Position numbers and translations under genes: made by a program. From positions 1,054,001 through 1,118,000 of the forward strand of contig NZ_CP041241.1 of the NCBI RefSeq assembly GCF_013488225.1: a DNA stretch of 64,000 nt, in the 5' to 3' direction. This document shows, piece after piece, positions 18,282-26,931 of this stretch. The notes under the pieces are model-generated. The model saw only the letters and a list, made by a program, of their open reading frames with translations, made no database searches and was not told the DNA's origin. The DNA comes from Sinorhizobium mexicanum. Its GTDB lineage: Bacteria; Pseudomonadota; Alphaproteobacteria; Rhizobiales; Rhizobiaceae. Each line of letters opens with the position of its first letter. Position 1 is the first letter of the stretch.

Positions 18282-19310
18282 TCAAATTGTCACGCGTTGC
18301 CGGGAGCGGGCGCTCTCGATCGCCGCAAAAACCATGGCAAGGCTGTTGATGTTGTCGTCACTTGCCGTTTCCGGCTTCTTGCCGGAGCGGATGGCCGCGA
18401 CGAAATCTGTGATCACGCTGGCGTGGCCATATGTCTCTGCCTGATCGGCTGGTTCCGGGACCTCGATCGGGAGCAGTTCGCGCAGAAAGCCTTCGCTGCC
18501 GGCGACCTTGTTGGCCTGGAAGCTCTCGGCTCCATCCCAGAGCAATGTGCCCTCGGTGCCGATGATCCGCCACTGGCTTTCCCAACTGGTGTTCGCGCCC
18601 TCGGCGCACCACGAGCCGCGATAGGTGAATGTGACGTCGTCCGACAGTTCGAAGATGGCGTTGGCGGCTGCGCCGTGCGCGTACCAGGAGCCGCGCGGGT
18701 TGCTTTCGTGGCAATAGACCGCAAGCGGCGTCTTGTCGGCGATGAAGCGCGCCGCATCGAAAGTATGGATCGCCATGTCCAAGAGCAGCACGTTGTCCAT
18801 CTCTTCACGGAACCCGCCGAAATGTGCGCCGATGAAGAAGTCGCAATGGAGACCGGTCAGTCTGCCGATCGCGCCGCTTTCGACGAAGCGGCGGATACGG
18901 CGCACGCCGGAGATAAACCGGCGGTTCTGGACGACGGCGTGGATCTTGCCGGCCTCACCCGCAAGGCGGATGAGCTCCCTCCCGGCGGCGAGCGAGGTCG
19001 CCATTGGCTTCTCGCTCAGCACGTGGCATCCGTGCCTCAACCCGGCAGCAACCACCTCATGGCGGGCGGCGGGCACGACGACATCGAAGAGCAGATCCGG
19101 CTTCGTTTCGCTCAACACGGCGTCGAGATCGGAACCGACGAGCGCGTCCGCGAGATCGAACTCTTTCGCCAGCGCCCGGGCTGCCTCGACGTTCACGTCG
19201 ACGAGCCCGACGATGCGGATCGATGATTGAAGTTCGCGGTTTGCTGCGATTGCCCTCAGCCAGCCTTTGGCCATAGCTCCGCACCCGCACAGAACTGCGC
19301 GCAAAATCAC
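18282..19310 (-). CDS. Gfo/Idh/MocA-family oxidoreductase
   Basis: A 342-residue NAD(P)-dependent dehydrogenase. The N-terminal Rossmann fold reads 'LCGCGAMAKGWLRAI', and 'VLSEKPMATSL' near residue 97 is the classic EKP motif with the catalytic lysine. The C-terminal half forms the substrate sheet, with 'LDMAIHTFDAARF' near 175 where the family has its active-site D-x3-H. The start is a GTG at 19310 preceded by GAGGAGAAAC. It is the first gene of the leftward sugar operon and likely oxidises the imported sugar or inositol. Confidence 0.88.
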   Translation of the reverse strand: MILRAVLCGCGAMAKGWLRAIAANRELQSSIRIVGLVDVNVEAARALAKEFDLADALVGSDLDAVLSETKPDLLFDVVVPAARHEVVAAGLRHGCHVLSEKPMATSLAAGRELIRLAGEAGKIHAVVQNRRFISGVRRIRRFVESGAIGRLTGLHCDFFIGAHFGGFREEMDNVLLLDMAIHTFDAARFIADKTPLAVYCHESNPRGSWYAHGAAANAIFELSDDVTFTYRGSWCAEGANTSWESQWRIIGTEGTLLWDGAESFQANKVAGSEGFLRELLPIEVPEPADQAETYGHASVITDFVAAIRSGKKPETASDDNINSLAMVFAAIESARSRQRVTI

Positions 19311-19353
19311 GTTTCTCCTCCCACAAGTCTACGAAATCGCCTTGTTTTGGCTA

Positions 19354-19369
19354 CCGTAAACGTTTACGG
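19354..19369. promoter_or_regulatory. LacI-type operator palindrome
   Basis: CCGTAAACGTTTACGG is a perfect 16-bp palindrome with the central CG typical of LacI/GalR-family operators. It lies in the 135-base gap between the leftward sugar operon (start 19310) and the rightward LacI gene (start 19446), so it could control both. Confidence 0.8.
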
Positions 19370-19445
19370 AACTATGCGTAGTTTCCGAAACATGTCAATA
19401 GGGATTCGGAGAACGACCGATGAATGATGGAGGATCACACCCGGG

Positions 19446-20483
19446 ATGAAGGGAATTCGGCGCCTTGCGCAACATCTCGATATTTCCATCGGAACCGTCT
19501 CGCGGGCGCTCAACGGCAAGCCTGACGTCAATGAAGAGACCCGCAGGCGCGTGCTGCAGGCCGCCGCGGAGCTTGGTTACGTTCCGAACCAATCGGGCCG
19601 CAGCCTGCGGCAGGGCACGACCAATATCATCGGCTTCATGATGCAGACGGGCACGGAGATCACCGGCCAGGGCGACATATTCTTCATGAGTGTTTTCGAC
19701 GGTGTTCAGGCGGTCTTTGCCAGACACAAGCTCGACCTCGTCGCCCTGCTCTGCTCGTCTGAGGAAGATCCGAGCGACTATCTGCGCCGCGTCGTGGCGC
19801 GCGGCTTCGCCGACGGGCTGATCCTGTCGGCAACCCAGCGAGACGATCCCCGCATCGAATTCCTGGCCGAACGCAACATCCCCTTCGTCACGCTCGGCCG
19901 AAGCCTGACAGATGCCGGTCAGCCTTGGCTCGATCTCGATTTCGAGGGCATGGCGCAGGCGTCGATCGATCGGCTGGTTGCCCGCGGGCATCGGCGCATC
20001 GCCATCACGCGGCCGCACGACGACATCAACCTCGGCTACATCTTCGTCGATCGTTGCCGCCGGGCGCTGGCGGCGCACGGCCTAGCTCTAGACGAGGATC
20101 TGATCTTCCGCTCGACACCGAACGAAGCGGGCGGCTACCAGATCGCTCGTGACCTTCTCGCGCTCGATGAGCCGCCGACGGCGATCGTGCTGATCAACGA
20201 AACGATCGCAATCGGCTTCTACCAGGCGCTCTCCGAAGCGGGTGTCAAGCCAGGGCGCGACATCGCCGTGATCGGGCGCTACAGCCCGCACGCGCATTTC
20301 CTCTCTCCGCCACTCACCTGCTTCCGCCTGTCTCTTCGCGATCTAGGCATTGCGCTGGCGGAAACCCTGCTTTCCGCCATGCCGGCTTTCAAGGATCATT
20401 ATCCGCAGGCCCCCGCAAACAGGGTCTGGCAGATGGAACTTGTCGAGGGCGAGAGCGATCCGTTCCGCGCCCCTCGGCGCTGA
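19446..20483 (+). CDS. LacI-family transcriptional regulator
   Basis: A 345-residue regulator. The N-terminal helix-turn-helix is 'GIRRLAQHLDISIGTVSRALNGKPDVNEETRRRV' (split), with the hinge-helix region following near residue 50. The rest is a periplasmic-binding-protein-like sugar-sensing domain. It is divergent from the oxidoreductase-isomerase-ABC operon, with a perfect palindromic operator in between, so it is the likely local repressor, released by the transported sugar or an intermediate. The start at 19446 is supported by GGAGGATCACACCCGGG upstream. Confidence 0.92.
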   Translation: MKGIRRLAQHLDISIGTVSRALNGKPDVNEETRRRVLQAAAELGYVPNQSGRSLRQGTTNIIGFMMQTGTEITGQGDIFFMSVFDGVQAVFARHKLDLVALLCSSEEDPSDYLRRVVARGFADGLILSATQRDDPRIEFLAERNIPFVTLGRSLTDAGQPWLDLDFEGMAQASIDRLVARGHRRIAITRPHDDINLGYIFVDRCRRALAAHGLALDEDLIFRSTPNEAGGYQIARDLLALDEPPTAIVLINETIAIGFYQALSEAGVKPGRDIAVIGRYSPHAHFLSPPLTCFRLSLRDLGIALAETLLSAMPAFKDHYPQAPANRVWQMELVEGESDPFRAPRR

Positions 20484-20644
20484 GTGTACGCAGACACTCC
20501 CGGGGCTGGCGTGCTTGTCGCCCAATCTGATCCTGCCGACAGCGGCAAATGGATCATTTCCGCAACTTCGGCGTTTGAAGATTTAGGTCAATTGTCGGCT
20601 TCGGCCTGTGTCTCCCGTCGGAGCCCCCCTGAAAGGAGATTGCA

Positions 20645-20947
20645 ATGCGCGGAATTTTCCTCGTCCCCGCCCTTCTCGGGCTGTCCACGACCGCCTTTGC
20701 CCATGACGCCCCAAGCGGATGGAAATACCCGAACTCCTGCTGCTCAAACATGGATTGTCGTCAAGTCACCCAGACGGCAATAAGCGAACGTCCGCAAGGC
20801 TATATCATCAAGGCGACCGGTGAGGTACTTCCCTACACCGACGGAAGAGTACGCATCTCGCCGGACGGCTACTACCATTGGTGCTCCGCCGCGGGTGAGG
20901 AGCACAGCAAGACAATTTGTCTGTTCGTGCCGCCGCGGGCCTATTGA
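20645..20947 (+). CDS. Small exported Cys-rich hypothetical protein
   Basis: A 100-residue protein with a clear signal peptide ('GIFLVPALLGLSTTAFA', cleavage before 'HDAPSGW'). The mature part has four cysteines, three of them in 'CCSNMDC', one in 'WCSAAGE' and one in 'TICLFVPP', suggesting disulfides or metal binding in the periplasm. The start has a GAAAGGAG ribosome binding site. The pattern 'HDAPSGWxYP..CCSNxDC' is familiar from uncharacterised rhizobial proteins, but I cannot assign a function. Confidence 0.8.
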   Translation: MRGIFLVPALLGLSTTAFAHDAPSGWKYPNSCCSNMDCRQVTQTAISERPQGYIIKATGEVLPYTDGRVRISPDGYYHWCSAAGEEHSKTICLFVPPRAY

Positions 20948-21103
20948 ACATTTTTTGAAAGAGCCCGACCCTCGCAAATGGCACCTTCGCCATGGCGAAG
21001 CCGGGGTAATCGACTATCATAGCGTTGTCGGCGCCTCGGCCGACGGGCGATCAAAGACGAGGAAGACTGCCTACCGGCAACAGGATGCGGGAGCGAGACG
21101 CGC

Positions 21104-22234
21104 ATGGGTTGGTCTCTCAGGATTGGAACGATCGCTGGCACGGCGATACGGCTGCATGTCACCTTTGCCCTCCTGCTTGTCTGGATATGGCTGATGCATT
21201 ACCGGATTGGCGGGGCGCCTGCCGCCTGGGAAGGGATCATCTTCATCATTGCCGTCTTCGTCTGCGTCGTGCTGCACGAGTTCGGGCACATCGCCGCGGC
21301 ACGCTATTTCGGAATCAACACGCCGGATATCACGCTGCTCCCGATCGGCGGCGTGGCACGCCTCGAACGCATGCCCGAGGAACCTCGCGAGGAGTTTGTG
21401 ATCGCCATAGCCGGTCCCCTCGTCAATGTCGTGATCGCCGGGCTCATCTTTCTTGCGCTCGGCGGTTCGGTCGGCATGGAGCAGATGGCCGAAGTGGAAG
21501 ATCCCGGAAGGAGCTTTCTCGCAAGGCTTGCCGGGGTCAACGTGTTCCTCGTGCTTTTCAATATGATTCCGGCCTTTCCAATGGATGGGGGCCGGGTGCT
21601 GCGCGCAGCCCTCGCCTCGCGTCTCACCTGGGCAAGGGCGACGGAGATCGCTGCAGCAATCGGCCAGGGCCTTGCCTTCGTTTTTGGTTTCGTCGGCCTT
21701 TTCTATAATCCGCTTCTGATCTTCATCGGCATCTTCGTCTACCTGGCCGCGACGGCCGAAGCACAGAACGCGCATATTCGCGCCGTGTCCGGCAGCGTCC
21801 TCGTCGCCGATGTCATGGTCACCGAATTCGCAAGACTCGACCGCTCGGCGACGATCGACGAAGCGATCGAGATGCTCCTTGCAACGACGCAACGCGAGTT
21901 CCCCGTCGTCGACGCCACCGGTCGCTTCGAGGGCCTGCTGACACGCGACGACATGATCCGCACTCTGAAGGAAAGAGGGGCCGAAACGCCGGTCGTCAGC
22001 GCGATGCGTAACGACATACCGCGGATCCACTACCGCAAGCGCCTCGAGGAGAGCCTGAAACTGATGCAGCAGACAAGTTCTCCCGCCGTTGCGGTGGTCG
22101 ACGGTTCGGACCATCTTGTCGGTCTCATGACCCATGAGACGATCGGCGAAATGATGATGGTGCGCGCGGCGGTATCGGGCAGCTTCCGTTTCGGCCACCT
22201 GCGCCGGGGGAAGGGTGATCCCACCCACTTTTGA
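21104..22234 (+). CDS. Site-2 protease-like (M50) metalloprotease with CBS domains
   Basis: A 376-residue membrane protein. The zinc protease motif 'HEFGH' lies in a hydrophobic helix near residue 57, and the second motif 'AFPMDGGRVLRAAL' near 155 supplies the third ligand aspartate. About six transmembrane segments are followed by two CBS domains (~residues 225-350, e.g. 'VADVMVTEFARLDRSATIDEAI'), which typically bind adenine nucleotides. The family cleaves substrates within the membrane; the CBS pair suggests energy-state control. It is not the RseP type because it lacks PDZ domains. Substrate unknown. Confidence 0.88.
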   Translation: MGWSLRIGTIAGTAIRLHVTFALLLVWIWLMHYRIGGAPAAWEGIIFIIAVFVCVVLHEFGHIAAARYFGINTPDITLLPIGGVARLERMPEEPREEFVIAIAGPLVNVVIAGLIFLALGGSVGMEQMAEVEDPGRSFLARLAGVNVFLVLFNMIPAFPMDGGRVLRAALASRLTWARATEIAAAIGQGLAFVFGFVGLFYNPLLIFIGIFVYLAATAEAQNAHIRAVSGSVLVADVMVTEFARLDRSATIDEAIEMLLATTQREFPVVDATGRFEGLLTRDDMIRTLKERGAETPVVSAMRNDIPRIHYRKRLEESLKLMQQTSSPAVAVVDGSDHLVGLMTHETIGEMMMVRAAVSGSFRFGHLRRGKGDPTHF

Positions 22235-22311
22235 CTCTTTCGGCGGGAAACGGCATGGGAACCGAACCTGGACTGAAGCGTTCGGCCTCTGAAGCCGAAC
22301 GGGGTTCGACC

Positions 22312-22812
22312 ATGTTTCTCGCCTTGCAGGTTCTGACGATCACCGTCGTGGCGATTGCCATGGCGCTCGCACTCGCGCACGCGCTCGAGTTGCCCGGCAA
22401 GCTCAGACTGGCCAAGGAACAGTATTTCGCCATTCAACCGATCTACTATCCCGGCTTCACCATCGGAGGCGCAGCCGAGCCTCTCAGCCTGTTATTCAGC
22501 GCTATTCTCCTGTTCTTGATGCCTCCCGCCACGCTGGCTTTCTGGCTGATAGCCTCCGCCTTCATCGGATTGTTGGCCATGCAGGCGACGTACTGGATCC
22601 TGACGCACCCGGTGAACAACTTTTGGCTCAAGGATGTCGAATTGAAGGGGGTGAGCGCCGGCTTCTTCTCACTGGCCGCTTCGCGCGGTCCTGGCGATTC
22701 CGGCGATCCGGATTGGACCTATCTTCGTGATCGGTGGGAGTTCTCCCATGTCGCACGGGCCGCGCTTGGTTTGATCAGCCTGATCCTTCTTGTGATGGCG
22801 GTCGCACTCTAG
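22312..22812 (+). CDS. DUF1772-like integral membrane protein
   Basis: A 166-residue protein with four hydrophobic segments. The features 'LALAHALELPGKLRL', 'THPVNNFWL' and 'RWEFSHVARAALGL' match the pattern of DUF1772 / anthrone-oxygenase-like membrane proteins. The start is uncertain: ATG 22312 gives a clean N-terminal helix, while ATG 22255 would add 19 polar residues. It begins 77 bases after the protease gene on the same strand. It faces a clear relative on the opposite strand 62 bases downstream. Confidence 0.65.
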   Translation: MFLALQVLTITVVAIAMALALAHALELPGKLRLAKEQYFAIQPIYYPGFTIGGAAEPLSLLFSAILLFLMPPATLAFWLIASAFIGLLAMQATYWILTHPVNNFWLKDVELKGVSAGFFSLAASRGPGDSGDPDWTYLRDRWEFSHVARAALGLISLILLVMAVAL

Positions 22813-22874
22813 CTCATACGGCGGCTGAGGTGGCGGTTGCTCGTCGAGATCATCAGTTGCAAAACGAATGTCGA

Positions 22875-23360
22875 TCAGGTGTTCCCATCCGACAGCCGCG
22901 GCGCTAACACTGCCATGCTTATCGATACGAGCGCGAGCAGCTTTGCTGTCGCAACGACCACATGTCCCGTCTCCCAACGCAGCCGGATCGATGCGAAATC
23001 TGTGGGGATGGGGCCAGGTGTCCAGGTAGCCAATATGGCGTTTACCGGCGCAACGAGCGTGAACCACGCCACGAGGCCTAGTGTCAACAGGCACGTTCCG
23101 GCCAGGCCGAACCAGAAGGCCAGTCGCTCGCCCGCGAGCAGATAAGTCAGCAGAGCCGCGACCAATATGGCCGCGATGTCGAGCGGACCGCCAATTCTGG
23201 CGAACAACTCGAACTGGCCGTTGAAGACTGTCGCCTCTCGCCAGAGCTCAGGCGACCACACACTCAGTCGCGGCGGCGCCTCCAGCACATGGGCAAATGA
23301 CGGGCCGAGGCTGAGCGCTGTCAACAAAAGCGAACCAAGAGCAGTCAGATAGAGGATCAT
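22875..23360 (-). CDS. DUF1772-like integral membrane protein (relative of the facing gene)
   Basis: A 161-residue, four-helix membrane protein. It matches the facing gene in layout: 'GPSFAHVLEAPPRL' near the first helix, 'LVAPVNAILATW' in the third and 'LRWETGHVVVATAKLL' before the last. The start is the ATG at 23360 with GAAGGACGAACG upstream; a longer frame to 23465 lacks a site. Function unknown; some DUF1772 relatives are oxygenases or multidrug-related, but nothing here proves that. Confidence 0.7.
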   Translation of the reverse strand: MILYLTALGSLLLTALSLGPSFAHVLEAPPRLSVWSPELWREATVFNGQFELFARIGGPLDIAAILVAALLTYLLAGERLAFWFGLAGTCLLTLGLVAWFTLVAPVNAILATWTPGPIPTDFASIRLRWETGHVVVATAKLLALVSISMAVLAPRLSDGNT

Positions 23361-23516
23361 CGTTCGTCCTTCGAGCCGCACCAAACCACTGAACATCACT
23401 CGGTTGTGCATTGTTCCGCCCAATGTTCTCCGACCACCGAAGACACCGCGAGATCGGCACGACACTCACGGAATGTTGTTTGCCGGCGTCGCAATCCAGC
23501 CGCGGTTTCGCCGATA

Positions 23517-23621
23517 CTACAGCGCCGCGCGTTTTATCAGACGCGCAGAGGACGCTGTAGCACTTTGAATTGCTGCATGTTTTTATCCTTTAAATCGGCG
23601 ATTTAAGGAAACATGCAGTAG
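23517..23621 (+). repeat. RIME-like intergenic palindromic repeat, copy B
   Basis: Two stem-loops in the order CTACAGCG...CGCTGTAG, a linker 'CACTTTGAATTG', then CTGCATGTTT...AAACATGCAG enclosing a 'TTTAAATCGGCGATTTAA' region. It is the best-preserved copy in the window. It lies in the intergenic space ahead of the S41 peptidase gene. Confidence 0.75.
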
Positions 23622-23646
23622 CCGAAACAGAAACGGAAATCGGCCC

Positions 23647-24891
23647 ATGCGCGCAAGGACGGTCGGCTCCCTCCCCCTCATACTTTTGTTATTTTTCACA
23701 TCCGGGCGAGCCCTCGCCCTCGAGCCGCCGCGATCGGGACAGCCGGTCTTCGACCGGGCGGTCGAACTCACGGTCGACAATTTTCACGACGCATCGGCGC
23801 TCGACCGGTTCGTCGCAGCGGTGCGCCGGGAAATTGAAGATGTGCCGCTAACCGCCAAGAGCTCACAGGTTGAGGTCGACAAGGCAATCGATACTGTCCT
23901 CGCCAGCCTCGGTGCGTCGCATACCGCCCGCTTCAAACGCGATACGATCGACTATTTCGAGCTCATCGATATATTCCGCTTTGCCGTCCGCAACGACATG
24001 CGGCGATTGTTTCCGCCGGATGGGGAAGTGAACTATGCCGGCATCGGCATGGTAACGCAGAGCAATGGCCAGCGGTTCGTCACCGATGTTTATGACGGCT
24101 CGCCTGCCGACCGCGCGGGAATTCTCGTCGGCGACGAGATCCTCTCGGTCGATGGCGCCCCCTACCGCGAGGTCGAATCCTTTCGAGACAAGGTCGGGCG
24201 AACCGTCGAAGTTCGCTTGCGGCGTCAGCCAGGCGCCGTGCCGATCGCCGTCAAGGTTACTGTCGAGCGACTGAGGCCGCTGCGGACATTCGAGCGGGCG
24301 ATCGAGAGCAGCGTAAAAGTGACGGAGCATGACGGACGGCGGATCGGTTATGTTCGACTGTGGACGCTCTCGACGGAAGATGGGCTGGACATCGTGGCCC
24401 GCGAACTCGCGACCGGGCGCCTCAAGGATGCCGACGGTGTGATCGTCGACCTGCGCGGCCGGTGGGGCGGCGGGCCTGCGGACGCGGCCGAGCTTTTCGT
24501 CGGCGACACGCCGACGTTCCGGCTGATCTCGCGAGGGGGAAAGGAGACACTCGCCAACGTGCGCTGGCGCCGGCCGGTGGTGGCGATCATCGACGAGGGT
24601 GCCAGGAGTGGATTAGAACTCTTCGCCTACGCCTTGAAAATGAACGGAATTCCGCTCGTCGGCACGCGAACGGCCGGTGCTCTGCTCGCGGGTCGCGCCT
24701 ATCTGCTGCCTGACGACAGCCTGCTGGAACTGGCAGTCTCGGACGCCGTCATCGACGAGGGGCTTCGGCTTGAGGGCCGAGGCGTCGATCCCGACATTCC
24801 GGTGCCATTCAGCCTGCCTTACGCGGCAGGAAAGGACCCGCAGTTCGACGCCGCGATCGAGGAGATGCGGCGAATTCTGGTGAAGGGCTGA
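23647..24891 (+). CDS. S41-family (C-terminal processing) peptidase-like protein with PDZ domain
   Basis: A 414-residue exported protein. It has an N-terminal signal peptide ('LPLILLLFFTSGRALA'), a helical segment, a PDZ domain around residues 125-210 ('GIGMVTQSNGQ', 'GSPADRAGILVGDEILSVDG'), and an S41 core. The putative nucleophile is the serine in 'DEGARSGLELFAY'. The position where CtpA enzymes carry the catalytic lysine (G-x-K-T-x-G-K-G) reads 'GTRTAGALL', so the lysine is absent. The protein may therefore use a different dyad or be a non-catalytic relative. It converges on an ABC permease gene with a three-base gap. Confidence 0.8.
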   Translation: MRARTVGSLPLILLLFFTSGRALALEPPRSGQPVFDRAVELTVDNFHDASALDRFVAAVRREIEDVPLTAKSSQVEVDKAIDTVLASLGASHTARFKRDTIDYFELIDIFRFAVRNDMRRLFPPDGEVNYAGIGMVTQSNGQRFVTDVYDGSPADRAGILVGDEILSVDGAPYREVESFRDKVGRTVEVRLRRQPGAVPIAVKVTVERLRPLRTFERAIESSVKVTEHDGRRIGYVRLWTLSTEDGLDIVARELATGRLKDADGVIVDLRGRWGGGPADAAELFVGDTPTFRLISRGGKETLANVRWRRPVVAIIDEGARSGLELFAYALKMNGIPLVGTRTAGALLAGRAYLLPDDSLLELAVSDAVIDEGLRLEGRGVDPDIPVPFSLPYAAGKDPQFDAAIEEMRRILVKG

Positions 24892-24894
24892 GGC

Positions 24895-25893
24895 TCATTC
24901 GCTCTGCCGGAAGTTGCGGATCCGGTCGAACAGGACGGCGAGCACCGTGGCGCCGCCGATGAAGGTGCCCTGCCAAAAGGCATTGATCCCAAGCAGGCCA
25001 AGGCTGTTGCGGATCACTTCGATGAGCGCCGCGCCGATCAGCGCTCCAGAGGCCGTGCCGACGCCACCGGCGAGATTGGCCCCGCCGATCACCGCCGCGG
25101 CAATGACCTGAAGTTCCATTCCCGCGCCGATGTTGGTGGTAACGGCGCCGAGCCAGCCGGTCTGAATGATGCCGGCAATCCCGGCCGCGAGCGCGGAGAT
25201 CATGTAGACCGCAACCTTGATCCTTCTGACCGGAACGCCCGTCAGTGTGGCCGCCTGCTCGTTGCCGCCGATGGCGAAGACGTAGCGGCCGAACTTGGTC
25301 CAGCGCAGCACGAAACCGGTGAGGAGCGCCAGCGCGATCATGTAGAGCACGGGATTGGCGATTCCAAAGAACCATGCGCCGCCGCCGAGCGCCAGCAACT
25401 TGTCGTGATCCGGTCCGAACTGAAAAACCACGGTATTGTTGGACGCCACCATCGCCAGGCTGCGTGCGATCGACAGCATGCCAAGCGTGATTACGAAGGG
25501 TGGAAACCCGAGATAGGCGATCATGACTCCGTTGAAGGCGCCGATCAGAAGCGCGGTGCCGATCGAGGCGGCAATGCCGACCTCGATGCTGTAGCCGGCA
25601 TGCATGACGACGGCGAGTACCATGCTGCATAGGCACAGCACGGATCCGACAGAGAGATCGATGCCGCCGGTAATGATGACCAGGGTCATACCGAGAGCGA
25701 TGATCGCAACGAAGGTCACGTTGCGGGTGATGTTGTAGAGATTCTTGGCGGTGGCGAAGGAGTCGGTGGCGAAAGACAAGAATATGCAGGCGAAGATCAC
25801 CGCGATCAGCACCCAGAACGTCTGGCTCGCGAGCAACGCCGCGGGCCAGGTTTGCTGCCTGTGTTCTATGGTCCGTTCCAGCGTTGTTGCCAT
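24895..25893 (-). CDS. Sugar ABC transporter permease, RbsC-like (CUT2)
   Basis: A 332-residue permease with multiple membrane helices. The family block 'LGMTLVIITGGIDLSVGSVLC' (split) lies near residues 63-83 and 'MELQVIAAAVIGGANLAGG' near 245. The start is the ATG at 25893, 37 bases after the ATPase stop; a longer frame to 25944 would run nearly to that gene. It is the second gene of a leftward pair with the ATPase; the matching binding protein is probably the one at 27961 on the other strand. Confidence 0.88.
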   Translation of the reverse strand: MATTLERTIEHRQQTWPAALLASQTFWVLIAVIFACIFLSFATDSFATAKNLYNITRNVTFVAIIALGMTLVIITGGIDLSVGSVLCLCSMVLAVVMHAGYSIEVGIAASIGTALLIGAFNGVMIAYLGFPPFVITLGMLSIARSLAMVASNNTVVFQFGPDHDKLLALGGGAWFFGIANPVLYMIALALLTGFVLRWTKFGRYVFAIGGNEQAATLTGVPVRRIKVAVYMISALAAGIAGIIQTGWLGAVTTNIGAGMELQVIAAAVIGGANLAGGVGTASGALIGAALIEVIRNSLGLLGINAFWQGTFIGGATVLAVLFDRIRNFRQSE

Positions 25894-25930
25894 CGTCGAC
25901 CTTCGTCTCTCTCGCGGCGCTGTAGTGCCA

Positions 25931-26671
25931 TCAGACTTGTTCAATCGCGCCGGTAATTAGTCCGGTAACTTCTTCCGGTGAACTTGAGGCAATCGGCTTG
26001 TCTGCCACCTTTCGGCCCCGCCGCATCACAATGACACGGTCGGCGACGTCGAAGACGTCCGGCATACGGTGGCTGATCAGGATGACCGCAATGCCCCGGT
26101 CGCGAAGTTCCCGTATCAGGTTCAAGACTTCCGCCACCTGACGGACCGAGATCGCGGCGGTGGGTTCGTCCATGAGCACGATCTTTGCCTCGGAGAGCAT
26201 CGTGCGGGCAATTGCCACCGCCTGCCGCTGACCGCCCGACATCTGCTTGACTAGATCACGCGGTCGCGTTTCCGATTTCAGCTCCCTGAAAATTTCGCCG
26301 GCACGCTTGTACATTGTCTTGTGGTCGAGAATGCGCAGCGGACCGAGACCGCGCCGCAGTTCGCGTCCGAGGAACACATTTGCCGCGGCCGTCAGGTTGT
26401 TGCAGAGCGCCAGATCCTGGTAGACGATCTCGATCCCGTATTTGCGCGCCTCCACGGGTCGATGAAGCACCAGTTCCTCGCCGTCGAGGCGCATGGTGCC
26501 GTGGCTTGGCCGAAAGTTGCCAGCTATCATCTTGACCAATGTAGACTTGCCGGCGCCGTTATCGCCCATCAGGCCCACCACTTGCCCTGCGTCCAGCGAA
26601 AGCGAAACGTCGCTGACCGCCTGGATGGCGCCAAAATGTTTGGAAATGTTGGCGAGTTCGAGAACCGCCAC
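25931..26671 (-). CDS. Sugar ABC transporter ATPase, single domain (FrcA-like)
   Basis: A 246-residue single nucleotide-binding domain of the carbohydrate CUT2 class. Walker A is 'GDNGAGKST' near residue 36, the signature 'MSGGQRQAVAIARTM' near 145, and Walker B 'IVLMDEPTAAIS'. Most CUT2 ATPases have two domains; a single-domain form is known in the FrcBCA fructose importer of S. meliloti, so two copies would pair. The start is a GTG with AGAAGG just upstream and GGGAGG further up. The ligand is not certain. Confidence 0.87.
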   Translation of the reverse strand: MAVLELANISKHFGAIQAVSDVSLSLDAGQVVGLMGDNGAGKSTLVKMIAGNFRPSHGTMRLDGEELVLHRPVEARKYGIEIVYQDLALCNNLTAAANVFLGRELRRGLGPLRILDHKTMYKRAGEIFRELKSETRPRDLVKQMSGGQRQAVAIARTMLSEAKIVLMDEPTAAISVRQVAEVLNLIRELRDRGIAVILISHRMPDVFDVADRVIVMRRGRKVADKPIASSSPEEVTGLITGAIEQV

Positions 26672-26783
26672 GGCCTTCTATCCTCCCGATAGCCTTAGGC
26701 TTGCGGCCGCTCCAAACCCTCCACCCTGGATGCGGAGCCGTCGCGATCCCGCTTCTCCGATTTTCTCCCCCAGAGAGCGATTA

Positions 26784-26797
26784 TGCGAATTTACGCA
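26784..26797. promoter_or_regulatory. Possible operator, imperfect palindrome
   Basis: TGCGAATTTACGCA is a near-palindrome (five of six arm positions pair) in the 260-base gap between the divergent ATPase and epimerase genes. No regulator gene is adjacent, so which protein would bind is unknown. Confidence 0.3.
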
Positions 26798-26931
26798 AAT
26801 CCTTGCGACAGCGTCAATCGATTGTCCTGCGATTTAAGTCGCTCGACGCGGGCAAGAATCCGTTTTGTATTACAAATACTCGTTGACGAGCGAAGCACGC
26901 GGATATTAGCTTTGAAAAGGGGAGCAAGAGC

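Noticed and set aside
17323..18444. 373-codon plus-strand frame over the isomerase gene
   Set aside because: Fully overlaps a recognised isomerase on the minus strand and shows no family signature.
20482..20499. GAGTGT/ACACTC hairpin overlapping the LacI stop codon
   Set aside because: A 6-bp stem without a T-run; too weak to call a terminator.
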